This document shows positions 8,573 through 15,051 of a DNA stretch of 32,511 nt, piece by piece. This DNA comes from an uncultured Clostridia bacterium (GTDB lineage Bacteria; Bacillota; Clostridia; Christensenellales; CAG-138), in the NCBI GenBank assembly GCA_947166925.1, contig CAMVGD010000017.1, positions 1 to 32,511 of the forward strand. Direction: 5' to 3'. The notes below the pieces were generated by a model. That model was given only the letters and a program-made list of their open reading frames with translations, searched no databases and was not told the origin of the DNA. Every line of letters starts with the position of its first letter. Positions within the stretch are counted from its first letter, which is position 1. The position numbers were made by a program, and so were the translations under genes.

Positions 8573-8582
8573 CCGGTTCCGC
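8556..8582. terminator. Hairpin after rlmI, possible weak terminator
   Basis: A 9-bp perfect stem (GCGGAACCG/CGGTTCCGC) with a 9-nt loop lies 35 nt after the rlmI-like stop. The minus-strand side is followed by TTATGTTATAATT rather than a clean T-run, so termination may be weak. It overlaps the GT4 promoter and could instead be an operator or a transcript hairpin. Confidence 0.5.
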
Positions 8583-8617
8583 ATGGTTTCACAGAAATTC
8601 CCAAATTTTGACACGCG

Positions 8618-9853
8618 TCAGTTCCGGACGACCTGAAACAGATAGAACTTGAGATAATCCGTCTCCGGCACGTTCCAAAGGATCGGATGGTCGGGCGCCT
8701 GCTGCCGCTGCTCGATCTGCCGGAGCTGCACGCCCGCGTCAGATGCCGCGTGTTCGAGCATGCGTTCAAAGAGCTCGGTCGGCATGAAATGGCTGCAGGA
8801 CGCCGTCGCAAGATACCCGCCGGGCGGCAGAAGCTTCAGCGCCGCGGAGTTGATCTCGCGGTAGCCGCGCTCGGCGCTGTTCACCGTTTTACGGGACTTG
8901 GTGAATGCAGGCGGATCGAGAATGATCAGATCATACGGTTTCCTGCCCTCCTCAAGCAGCTTGGTGAGAAGGTCGAACACGTCCGCCATGATAAAGTCCA
9001 TGCGGTCTGTCAGCCCGTTGCGTTCGGCGTTTTCCCTCGCCATCGCGATCGCCGTTTCGGAGATATCGACCGCCGTCACGTGTGCCGCGCCGCCCATCGC
9101 CGCGTTCAGCGCGAACGAGCCGGTGTGCGTAAAGCAGTCGAGCACCCTGCGGTCTTTGGAGATCCTGCGCACCGCAAGGCGGTTGTATTTCTGATCGAGG
9201 AAGAAGCCGGTCTTCTGCCCGTTTTCGACGTCGACGAGGTATTCGATCCCGTTTTCGACGATCGAAGTGACGGCGCTTTCCGGCGTCGGAAGTCCTTCGA
9301 TCGAAAACCAGCCCTTCCCCTGCTCCATACCCTCGAGCGACCGGATCGCGGCGTCGTTGCGCTCGAACACGCCGCGGATGCCCGCGCCGTCCTCGTTCAG
9401 CACCTCGACAATCAGCGGGAACAGGACGTGCTTGATGCGTTCGATCCCGACCGACAGCGTCTGCGTGACGAGAAGGTCGTTGAACCGGTCGACGGTCAGC
9501 CCCGGAAACGCGTCCGCTTCGCCGAAGATCACGCGGCAGCAGGAGACGTCGCCGCCCATGACCGCTTTGCGGTAATCCCACGCATAGCGGATGCGCCGCT
9601 TCCAGAACGCTTCGTCGAACCGGTCGTTGGCGTTTCGCGAGACAAGTCGGATCCGGATCTTGGACTGCAGGCTCAGAAAGCCTGTTCCGAGATACTTTCC
9701 CTTTTCGGACACCGCATCCACAAGCGCGCCGTTTTCCGGCTCGCCCTCCGTTGCGAGGACCTCCGCTTCGTAGATCCAGGGATGTCCGCCTTCGACCCAG
9801 CGCGTACCCTTTGCCGTGATCGTGCACTTAGGAAACGCCCGTTGTGTTTTCAT
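8618..9853 (-). CDS. rlmI: Class I SAM-dependent rRNA methyltransferase, RlmI family (COG1092)
   Basis: The 411-residue product has an N-terminal PUA domain (about 1-80, with KGTRWVEGGHPWIYEAEV), a middle region with the FFLDQKYNR signature, and a Rossmann-fold methyltransferase domain. The latter shows VLDCFTHTGSFALNAA (SAM motif I), VDISETAI (acidic motif II) and ILDPPAFTKSRKTV (catalytic motif IV). Enzymes of this family methylate C5 of a cytosine in 23S rRNA (position 1962 in E. coli). The exact target here is inferred. GGCGGGGAAAAGG precedes the ATG. It forms a single-gene unit between the hydrolase and the GT4 gene. Confidence 0.88.
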   Translation of the reverse strand: MKTQRAFPKCTITAKGTRWVEGGHPWIYEAEVLATEGEPENGALVDAVSEKGKYLGTGFLSLQSKIRIRLVSRNANDRFDEAFWKRRIRYAWDYRKAVMGGDVSCCRVIFGEADAFPGLTVDRFNDLLVTQTLSVGIERIKHVLFPLIVEVLNEDGAGIRGVFERNDAAIRSLEGMEQGKGWFSIEGLPTPESAVTSIVENGIEYLVDVENGQKTGFFLDQKYNRLAVRRISKDRRVLDCFTHTGSFALNAAMGGAAHVTAVDISETAIAMARENAERNGLTDRMDFIMADVFDLLTKLLEEGRKPYDLIILDPPAFTKSRKTVNSAERGYREINSAALKLLPPGGYLATASCSHFMPTELFERMLEHAASDAGVQLRQIEQRQQAPDHPILWNVPETDYLKFYLFQVVRN

Positions 9854-9884
9854 GCCTTTTCCCCGCCTTTGCTGTATTTGATTT

Positions 9885-9913
9885 AGTATAGCACATCTGC
9901 GCGCAAAAGAAAA
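9885..9913 (-). promoter_or_regulatory. Likely promoter of the rlmI-like gene
   Basis: On the minus strand a TATACT -10 (9885-9890) lies 31 nt before the start codon. A poor -35 (TTTTCT, 9908-9913) is placed 17 nt upstream and overlaps the T-tract of the preceding terminator. Confidence 0.4.
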
Positions 9914-9940
9914 GACCTCCTCCCGACGGGCGGGAGGAGG
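9903..9940 (-). terminator. Intrinsic terminator after the hydrolase/membrane gene
   Basis: On the minus strand a 10-bp GC-rich stem (CCTCCTCCCG/CGGGAGGAGG) with a 5-nt loop is followed by TCTTTTCTTTT. It starts 15 nt beyond the stop of the 679-residue gene. Confidence 0.88.
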
Positions 9941-9955
9941 TTCGGTTCACAGTGT

Positions 9956-11995
9956 TTATTTGAATGCGACCATCGTGTTTGCGATCGTCATCGTGGTCAT
10001 GAGAAGCGCGTTCAGCACGGCGGGCAGCCAGATGCTGCCGGTCTTCTTGTAGAGGTTGCGCGAGATGATCGCCGCGATCGACAGCGTCGGGATCATCGCA
10101 ACGAGAACGATGCCGGAAAGCGCCGAGCCGGGATGCGCCGCAACGCCGGTCGTGAACAGCGTGCCGTACTGATGTATGAGCCACAGGAGTCCGCCGCCCG
10201 CATTCAGCGCGATCGCAAGGAGATATCCCTTGACGCCCTGCATCTTCTCGGTGTTCGTGTTGATCGTGATCGCCGCCGTGGAAACGACGTAGTACGCAAG
10301 GAACGTCGGGAAATACTTCAGGATCGTCGGACAGATATTGAAGTCGAAGGTCTTGAACGCAAAGGTCCAGATGCGGAAGTCCGCCTTGAAGATGAGGTCC
10401 ACAAGGAACAGAACGCCGTATGCAACCGCATAGGTAATGATCGCGATCAGGATCGAAAGCAGGATCTTGACAGGATTGAACGTGACGCCGTAGTGTTTGA
10501 ACGTAACACCCTTATCTGCCTTGCTGACCACATACACGACGCTCATGGCAAGCAGCGAGATCGCCGCGCAGGCAATGGTCCAGTACGCAATACTGTTGAC
10601 GCCGAGCGCGTTCCAGAACAGTCCGGTTTCATACATCGAGTTGTGCGTAATGAGCGCAAGCGCCGTGCCTGCGATCATGACGCAGATGCTTCCCGTAAGG
10701 ATCGCTTTGCGGTTTTCCTTCTTGACGAGGCTGTAGATAAAGCCGACAAGTCCCGCAACAGCAAACGCACAGCCCGCGTATGTAAGGACGCCGAGCATCT
10801 CCGCTCCGCCGTCCATCAGCGGTGAGAAGAAGATGCCGGGCACCAGAATGAGGCACAAAAGCAGCGCGAACGTGCCGATCTTCGAGCCGGTCCCTTCGAG
10901 GGATGGCAGCGGTTTCAGCTCCGTCTTGACCTTATTGAAGAACGGCAGCTCGATGAGCAGCGACGCGATACCGATGATGAGGAATACGAAGCCGACGAGC
11001 GCGACGCACTCAAAGACTTCCTTGAGCTGCCAGACCTGGCTGTTCGCGTCGATCGCGTTGAGGTCCTTGTTATAATCCTTGAACGCTTCGGTGTAGAATT
11101 CCACCGCGTTCGCCGTCGTGTTCTTGCTGAAGTGGTTCCACGGATGCGTCTGCGCCGGCTCGTAAATGATGCGCCTGCCGCCGTCCGCGGTCTCATACCA
11201 GGTATTCGCCTGCGCAGGTTCGGTCTGTCCAAGGAAGGTCATGCCGTCCGGCGTGGAAACATAGTCCTTATGGCGGACAGTGCCTTCGGGATCATCCGGC
11301 GCGTTGAAGAAAAACTCGTCGAACTGCGCGGCAACCTTGCCCTGCGTACGTCCGCCGCCGAGCATGTCCGCCGTCGCAGCATCGATACCGAAGATGCCGG
11401 TATAGGAGAAATCGGAGCCCTCAGTGAGCCCGCAGTAAATTTTACGGATACCCGTCGCCATTGCTTCCTGTTCATCCATGGCAAGCGCCATCGTGCTGCC
11501 GAAGCCGCCCATCGAGTGACCGGTCACGCCAATGATGCCGTTGCCCGCCTCATCCTTCAGAACGTACGGCTGTTCGTACATATAGGCAACCGCGTCATGC
11601 ATGGAATTGACCCAGAACGGCGCCCATGCCTGCAGGAATACGCCGAACGGTGCATACTGTTCGTAAGCTGCGTTGTCGAGATCGGAATGACCGTGGTCAT
11701 ACTGATCGAGCGCAAGCACGACATAGCCGCGGCGCGAAAGTTCGATCGCGTTCGCGTCCTGCATCTCCGCGGAGTTCAGATAGCCGTGCGTGACGATAAT
11801 CGTAGGACGCGGGTTATCTGCCCCTGCCCCCTTCGGCATGTACAGAAGACCGCTAAGTTTGCCGTTTGCCGCATCAAAAGAAATGCGCGAGACTTTCGTT
11901 CCCATCGCGCCCGCATTGAAAACGGACGCCAGAATGCTGCCGATCAGGATCAGCGCGAGCCCGATGCAGATCGCGATCAATGCTCTTTTTTTCAT
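9956..11995 (-). CDS. Alpha/beta hydrolase fused to a multi-TM membrane domain
   Basis: The 679-residue protein has an N-terminal TM anchor (about 5-27) and an alpha/beta hydrolase domain (about 35-320). Ser161 in GHSMGG is the probable nucleophile, and PTIIVTHGYLNS gives the oxyanion-hole strand. HPWNHFS near residue 300 is a plausible catalytic His region. From about residue 330 to the end there are roughly nine to ten hydrophobic helices. The last ones (ISRNLYKKTGSIWLPAVLNALL) faintly recall CPBP-type membrane proteins, but I do not claim membership. Substrate unknown; the hydrolase may face outward. The ATG follows GAGGGAGGAA. The divergent MarR-type gene and palindrome upstream suggest inducible expression. 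Confidence 0.85.
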   Translation of the reverse strand: MKKRALIAICIGLALILIGSILASVFNAGAMGTKVSRISFDAANGKLSGLLYMPKGAGADNPRPTIIVTHGYLNSAEMQDANAIELSRRGYVVLALDQYDHGHSDLDNAAYEQYAPFGVFLQAWAPFWVNSMHDAVAYMYEQPYVLKDEAGNGIIGVTGHSMGGFGSTMALAMDEQEAMATGIRKIYCGLTEGSDFSYTGIFGIDAATADMLGGGRTQGKVAAQFDEFFFNAPDDPEGTVRHKDYVSTPDGMTFLGQTEPAQANTWYETADGGRRIIYEPAQTHPWNHFSKNTTANAVEFYTEAFKDYNKDLNAIDANSQVWQLKEVFECVALVGFVFLIIGIASLLIELPFFNKVKTELKPLPSLEGTGSKIGTFALLLCLILVPGIFFSPLMDGGAEMLGVLTYAGCAFAVAGLVGFIYSLVKKENRKAILTGSICVMIAGTALALITHNSMYETGLFWNALGVNSIAYWTIACAAISLLAMSVVYVVSKADKGVTFKHYGVTFNPVKILLSILIAIITYAVAYGVLFLVDLIFKADFRIWTFAFKTFDFNICPTILKYFPTFLAYYVVSTAAITINTNTEKMQGVKGYLLAIALNAGGGLLWLIHQYGTLFTTGVAAHPGSALSGIVLVAMIPTLSIAAIISRNLYKKTGSIWLPAVLNALLMTTMTIANTMVAFK

Positions 11996-12023
11996 TACAT
12001 TTCCTCCCTCTGTTCGTTATATT

Positions 12024-12038
12024 GTTTCCTGCGGAAAC
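12024..12038. promoter_or_regulatory. Perfect palindrome, candidate MarR-type operator
   Basis: GTTTCC-TGC-GGAAAC is a perfect 6-bp inverted repeat around a 3-nt centre. It lies between the -10 and the start codon of the hydrolase gene and within the divergent region shared with the MarR-family gene. Its position just past the expected transcription start fits a repressor site. Binding by the neighbouring regulator is inference. Confidence 0.5.
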
Positions 12039-12049
12039 ATTACAAGTGT

Positions 12050-12078
12050 ATTATACATCATGCTGTGCCGAAACGCAA
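12050..12078 (-). promoter_or_regulatory. Promoter of the hydrolase/membrane gene
   Basis: On the minus strand a perfect TATAAT (12050-12055) has TTGCGT 17 nt upstream (12073-12078). The -10 is about 54 nt before the start codon, leaving a leader that contains the palindrome at 12024-12038. Confidence 0.6.
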
Positions 12079-12127
12079 GAGATTTTATATGATATATGCA
12101 TATTGTTCATAAAATTCGATTACGGTG

Positions 12128-12156
12128 TTGCGGATTGCCGGCATTCTTGCTATACT
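12128..12156 (+). promoter_or_regulatory. Promoter of the MarR-family gene
   Basis: TTGCGG (12128-12133), a 17-nt spacer and TATACT (12151-12156) lie 33 nt ahead of the GTG start. It is divergent from the hydrolase promoter, with the two -35 boxes about 50 nt apart. Confidence 0.6.
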
Positions 12157-12189
12157 GAATGCGGAGAGTTTGAAAAGGGGGATCCGGTC

Positions 12190-12681
12190 GTGAAGCTTGA
12201 ATGGATGGGACCGCACCGTGAGATCGTCGAAGCGCTGATCCGCTACTGCAATATCTATGCGGGCGTATACCGCAAAGAAAAGATGAACTTCCGCGGGATC
12301 ACCTATTCCTACGCGCAGATCCAGGTCCTGGAGTATCTTCTGGAGAACGAGGAACGAAACGAGAACATGTCCTCGATCGCGCACCGTCTCGGCATTACGC
12401 GCAGCAATTTCACGAAGATCATTTCGCGGCTTTCCAACAAAGGACTGGTCGAAAAGGTCCGCATGCCCGGAAGCCGCCGCGATCTCAACGTGATCGTCAA
12501 CGATCTCGGCCGCGAGCTGTACGAGGATTATTCCAAAAGCATCCTGAAGCGTCATTTTGATCCGATGTTCCGCGATCTGGATAAGCTTTCTCCGGAGGAC
12601 CGCGTCCATGTCCGCGACGCGCTGTTTCACGCAATGCGCAACCGCAATGCGCAGCAGAACGCCGACCCGGACCGGAAGTGA
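12190..12681 (+). CDS. MarR-family winged-helix transcriptional regulator
   Basis: The 163-residue protein starts at GTG 12190, chosen because AAAAGGGGG lies 8 nt upstream and translation further upstream would cross the promoter. The central winged helix is visible as YAQIQVLEYLLENEE (helix 1-2), MSSIAHRLGITRSNFTKIISRLSNKGLVEKV (helix-turn-helix and start of the wing) and PGSRRDLNVIVNDLGRELY (wing). Helical dimerisation segments flank it on both sides. MarR proteins are usually repressors released by small ligands. The divergent hydrolase gene and palindrome make that gene the likely target, in addition to possible autoregulation. Confidence 0.9.
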   Translation: MKLEWMGPHREIVEALIRYCNIYAGVYRKEKMNFRGITYSYAQIQVLEYLLENEERNENMSSIAHRLGITRSNFTKIISRLSNKGLVEKVRMPGSRRDLNVIVNDLGRELYEDYSKSILKRHFDPMFRDLDKLSPEDRVHVRDALFHAMRNRNAQQNADPDRK

Positions 12682-12713
12682 CTGCGATTTCAACATATTT
12701 CCAAAATTAGGGG

Positions 12714-12742
12714 TTGACTTTTTCTGTACCCCATCGTATAAT
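12714..12742 (+). promoter_or_regulatory. Promoter of tRNA-Leu
   Basis: TTGACT (12714-12719), a 17-nt spacer and TATAAT (12737-12742) end 9 nt before the mature tRNA 5' end. This is a near-consensus strong promoter placed as expected for a tRNA gene. Confidence 0.85.
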
Positions 12743-12751
12743 AAATTTTGC

Positions 12752-12834
12752 GCGGCAGTGCTGGAATTGGCAGACAGGCACGTTTGAGGTGCGTGTGCGC
12801 AGGCGTATGGGTTCAAGTCCCATCTGCCGCACCA
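12752..12834 (+). tRNA. tRNA-Leu (anticodon GAG)
   Basis: The acceptor stem GCGGCAG pairs with CTGCCGC. The anticodon stem CACGT/GCGTG encloses the loop TTGAGGT with anticodon GAG at 12786-12788, reading CUC and CUU. The T arm is ATGGG-TTCAAGT-CCCAT. A longer variable arm is present, as in class II tRNAs. Discriminator A and CCA are encoded (12831-12834). The 3' end is repeated twice downstream. Confidence 0.95.
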
Positions 12835-12835
12835 A

Positions 12836-12872
12836 AAATAAATGACCATCCCTTGCGGATGGTCATTTATTT
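12836..12872 (+). terminator. tRNA-Leu terminator
   Basis: The 16-bp stem AAATAAATGACCATCC/GGATGGTCATTTATTT with loop CTTGC begins 2 nt after the CCA end. The A/T-rich base of the stem supplies the U-tract (TTTATTTGT). Confidence 0.85.
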
Positions 12873-12884
12873 GTATAGATGGAA

Positions 12885-13015
12885 GGGACTTGAAGGGCGA
12901 CGTCGTCCGTCCTGCGGACGGAAAGACGACGGAGCCACGGCTTTGCGGCGAGGCGATTCCGCACAGCGCGGAGCGCAAGCGGAAGACGCCGATTCCACAG
13001 CCGCAAAGAAGTCCC
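12885..13015 (+). repeat. Structured 131-nt element, copy 1
   Basis: The ends GGGACTT and AAGTCCC close a predicted outer helix. Inside are CGTCGT-CCGTCC / GGACGG-AAAG-ACGACG, a 9-bp helix CTTTGCGGC/GCCGCAAAG, and a nested hairpin made of GGCG/CGCC, TTCCGC/GCGGAA and GCGC-GGA-GCGC. The right end is shared with a copy of the tRNA T-arm strand, and the left end GGGACTTGAA is the exact complement of TTCAAGTCCC in the tRNA T arm. It may be a non-coding RNA, a processed tRNA-linked structure or a MITE-like repeat. Confidence 0.8.
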
Positions 13016-13039
13016 ATCTGCCGCACCAAAAATAAATGA

Positions 13040-13070
13040 CCATCCCTTGCGGATGGTATTTGTTTTTGAT
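13040..13070 (+). terminator. Duplicated tRNA-type terminator
   Basis: This second copy keeps ACCATCC-CTTGC-GGATGGT and is followed by ATTTGTTTTTG. The longer stem of the first copy is lost on the 3' side but a clearer T-run is present, so it still looks functional. Confidence 0.65.
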
Positions 13071-13081
13071 TTGAATAGGTC

Positions 13082-13212
13082 GGGACTTGAAGGGCGACGT
13101 CGTCCGTCCTGCGGACGAAAAGACGACGGATCCACGGCTTTGCGGCGAGGCGATTCCGCGCAGTGCGGAGCACAAGCGGAAGACGCCGATTCCACAGCCG
13201 CAAAGAAGTCCC
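13082..13212 (+). repeat. Structured 131-nt element, copy 2
   Basis: This copy has the same length as copy 1 with five substitutions and no indels (126/131 identical). Two substitutions (C12967 to T13164, G12975 to A13172) together turn one predicted C-G pair into T-A in the apical GCGC/GCGC stem. The others are a helix-end/bulge position (12921/13118), a linker position (12934/13131) and an internal-loop position (12963/13160). Confidence 0.8.
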
Positions 13213-13260
13213 ATCTGCCGCGATGCACTTTCCTTTGCGCCTGCGCGCATGAACGGGGGC

Positions 13261-13290
13261 TTGAAATGAATCGGGTGCGCATGCTATAAT
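13261..13290 (+). promoter_or_regulatory. Promoter of the hypoxanthine-DNA glycosylase gene
   Basis: TTGAAA (13261-13266), an 18-nt spacer and a perfect TATAAT (13285-13290) are followed after only 6 nt by the GTG start codon, so transcription should begin at or within a base or two of the start codon. Confidence 0.7.
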
Positions 13291-13296
13291 AACGCC

Positions 13297-13788
13297 GTGC
13301 AGCGAATCGAAATCGTTCATCCGTTCCCCCCGTTCTTTCGGGCGGATTCGCATATCCTGATCCTCGGCAGCTTTCCGTCGGTCAAATCCCGCGAACAGCT
13401 GTTCTTTTACGGGCACCCGCAGAACCGGTTCTGGCGTGTGATCGCCGCCGTGTTCGAGGACGAAACGCCCGTCTCGATCCCGGAAAAGCGTATGTTTTTG
13501 GAACGTCACCGCATCGCGCTCTGGGACAGCATCGGGCGCTGCACCATCGAGGGCAGCGCGGACAGTTCGATCCGCGACGTCGTGCCCAACGACCTTTCCG
13601 TCATCGTAAACGGCGCGCCGATCGCCGCGATCTTCTGCAACGGCAAACAGTCCTTTGACTGCTACATGCGGTATATCTATCCCGCGCTGCGTCGCGAAGC
13701 CTCCGTTCTCCCCTCCACCAGTCCCGCCAACGCCGCCTGGAGCTTCGATCGTCTCGCAGACGCGTGGCGCGTGATCCGTACCGTATAA
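13297..13788 (+). CDS. Hypoxanthine (deoxyinosine)-DNA glycosylase, UDG superfamily
   Basis: The 163-residue product shows the diagnostic N-terminus: HPFPPF, then ILGSFPSVKSRE and FFYGHPQNRFWRV, as in the family 6 uracil-DNA-glycosylase fold (HDG). It also has LWDSIGRC and the C-terminal LPSTSPANAAW motif, which corresponds to the substrate-loop region. Such enzymes excise hypoxanthine arising from adenine deamination. The GTG start is supported because HPF lies just after it, as in relatives, and no other start is available. No Shine-Dalgarno sequence precedes it, and the -10 box ends 6 nt upstream. Confidence 0.88.
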   Translation: MQRIEIVHPFPPFFRADSHILILGSFPSVKSREQLFFYGHPQNRFWRVIAAVFEDETPVSIPEKRMFLERHRIALWDSIGRCTIEGSADSSIRDVVPNDLSVIVNGAPIAAIFCNGKQSFDCYMRYIYPALRREASVLPSTSPANAAWSFDRLADAWRVIRTV

Positions 13789-13842
13789 CTGCCGTTCGGA
13801 TGATATATTCCCGCAGGATCGTTTCAAAAGTTTAAAACAGTC

Positions 13843-13870
13843 TTGAATTATTCGATTTCCATGTTATAAT
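13843..13870 (+). promoter_or_regulatory. Promoter of the GT4/acyltransferase operon
   Basis: TTGAAT (13843-13848), a 16-nt spacer and TATAAT (13865-13870) lie 35 nt before the ATG of the glycosyltransferase gene. Confidence 0.7.
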
Positions 13871-13905
13871 GATCCCATTGTCTGGATTATAAGGGGTAAA
13901 TTTGT

Positions 13906-15051
13906 ATGAACATTACCGTTGTGTGCGACGTGCTCGGGGAAGCGAATAACGGCACGACGATCGCAGCGCTGAACCTGATCCGCGCCATGAAGGAGCGCGG
14001 TCATACCGTCCGTGTGGTCTGTCCGGATCAGAACCGGAAGGACCTGGACGGCTTTTATATCGTGCCGACGCGCAATTTCGGACCGCTGATCAACAGATAT
14101 CTCAAAAAGAACGGCGTTTCGATCGCCCGTCCGGATCCGAAGATCATCAGCGAAGCGATCGAGGGCGCCGACGTCGTGCATTTCATGACGCCGTTTTCCC
14201 TGTCCCGCAAGGCGATCAAGCTGGCAAAGAAGAAGAACATTCCGTTGACCGCCGGCTTCCACTGTCAGGCGGAGAATTTCACCTCGCATCTCTTTTTGAA
14301 GGATTCCAAGATCATCAACCGGCTGTTCTATCATACGGTCTGGGGCATTGCGTATCACAACTGCACGCGGATCCACTACCCGACCCAGTTCATCCGCGAC
14401 ACCTTCGAGCATACCATCCGCAGCGAGACGCCGGGCGTTGTGATCAGCAACGGCGTGAACAAGGCGTTTCATCCGGTCGAGGTCGAACCCGATCCGAAGT
14501 ATGACGGCAAGATCGTAATCCAGTTCACGGGACGGCTCAGCAAGGAAAAAACGCACAAGGTCCTGATCGACGCGGTCGCGCTGTCGAAGTACCGCGACCG
14601 GATCCAGCTCGTCTTTGCGGGCATCGGTCCGCTGCACGACAAGCTCGAAAAACGCGGACAGAAGCTTCCGAATCCGCCGGAGTTTCATTTCTTCTCGCGC
14701 GAGGACCTTGTCAGGCAGCTCAACCGGGCGTATCTGTATGTCCATCCCGCCGAGATCGAGATCGAAGCGATCGCCTGTCTCGAAGCCATCGCGTGCGGTC
14801 TCATCCCCGTCATCGCGAACTCGCCGCGCAGCGCGACGCGCTACTTTGCGCTCGACGAGCGCAACCTGTTCCACAACAAGGATGCAAAGGACCTCGCAAA
14901 GCGCATCGACTACTGGATCGAGCATCCCGAGGAGAAGAAAGCGCTTGCCGAACGCTACAAGGGCTTTGTGGAACAGCACGAATACGAACACTGCATGGAC
15001 CGGATGGCGGAAATGCTGTCCGACGCGGTAAAGGAGCATCAGCATGAGTAA
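13906..15051 (+). CDS. Glycosyltransferase family 4, probable lipid glycosyltransferase
   Basis: The 381-residue GT-B enzyme has an N-terminal acceptor domain (VCDVLGEANNGTTIAALNLIRAMKERGH, and VVHFMTPF) and a C-terminal donor domain (IQFTGRLSKEKTHKVLIDA, LVFAGIGPL, VHPAEIEIEAIACLEAIACG). The last contains the E-x7-E-type signature of GT4 retaining enzymes. It resembles diacylglycerol glucosyltransferases in general layout, though the acceptor is not proven. The next gene, an acyltransferase, overlaps it by 8 nt, which supports a role in glycolipid synthesis at the membrane. AAGGGG lies 9 nt before the ATG. Confidence 0.88.
   Translation: MNITVVCDVLGEANNGTTIAALNLIRAMKERGHTVRVVCPDQNRKDLDGFYIVPTRNFGPLINRYLKKNGVSIARPDPKIISEAIEGADVVHFMTPFSLSRKAIKLAKKKNIPLTAGFHCQAENFTSHLFLKDSKIINRLFYHTVWGIAYHNCTRIHYPTQFIRDTFEHTIRSETPGVVISNGVNKAFHPVEVEPDPKYDGKIVIQFTGRLSKEKTHKVLIDAVALSKYRDRIQLVFAGIGPLHDKLEKRGQKLPNPPEFHFFSREDLVRQLNRAYLYVHPAEIEIEAIACLEAIACGLIPVIANSPRSATRYFALDERNLFHNKDAKDLAKRIDYWIEHPEEKKALAERYKGFVEQHEYEHCMDRMAEMLSDAVKEHQHE

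Larger units (their letters stand above)
12815..13221 (+). repeat. Tandem repeat built from the tRNA-Leu 3' end and a structured element
   Basis: A 49-nt block covering the tRNA T-arm 3' strand, acceptor 3' strand, CCA and terminator core (12815-12863) is repeated identically at 13009-13057. Its first 16 nt (AAGTCCCATCTGCCGC) recur a third time at 13206-13221. The repeat periods are 194 and 197 nt. Between the blocks lie the two copies of the 131-nt foldable element. No open frame in the 12.68-13.30 kb gap looks genuine. The layout could come from tandem duplication, or from insertion of a small element at the tRNA 3' end. Confidence 0.9.

Noticed and set aside
11980-12189. A longer start for the MarR protein, 70 codons upstream.
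   Set aside because: The extension crosses both divergent promoters and the palindrome, whereas the GTG at 12190 has a strong ribosome binding site and the usual family length.
12885-13212. Integrated prophage or integrative element attachment sites (attL/attR) with a large element between.
   Set aside because: Direct repeats of the tRNA 3' end exist but are only about 195 nt apart and no integrase gene is present in the window, so only a very small or remnant element is possible.
12872-13300. Small Arg-rich open frames in both directions within the tandem repeats.
   Set aside because: They repeat with the DNA unit, read through hairpins and tRNA fragments, and lack ribosome binding sites.
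12085-13827. A 580-codon open frame on the minus strand.
   Set aside because: It runs antisense through the MarR gene, the tRNA, the repeats and the glycosylase gene. Its sequence includes the tRNA read backwards (WDLNPYACAH-type residues typical of spurious tRNA ORFs).
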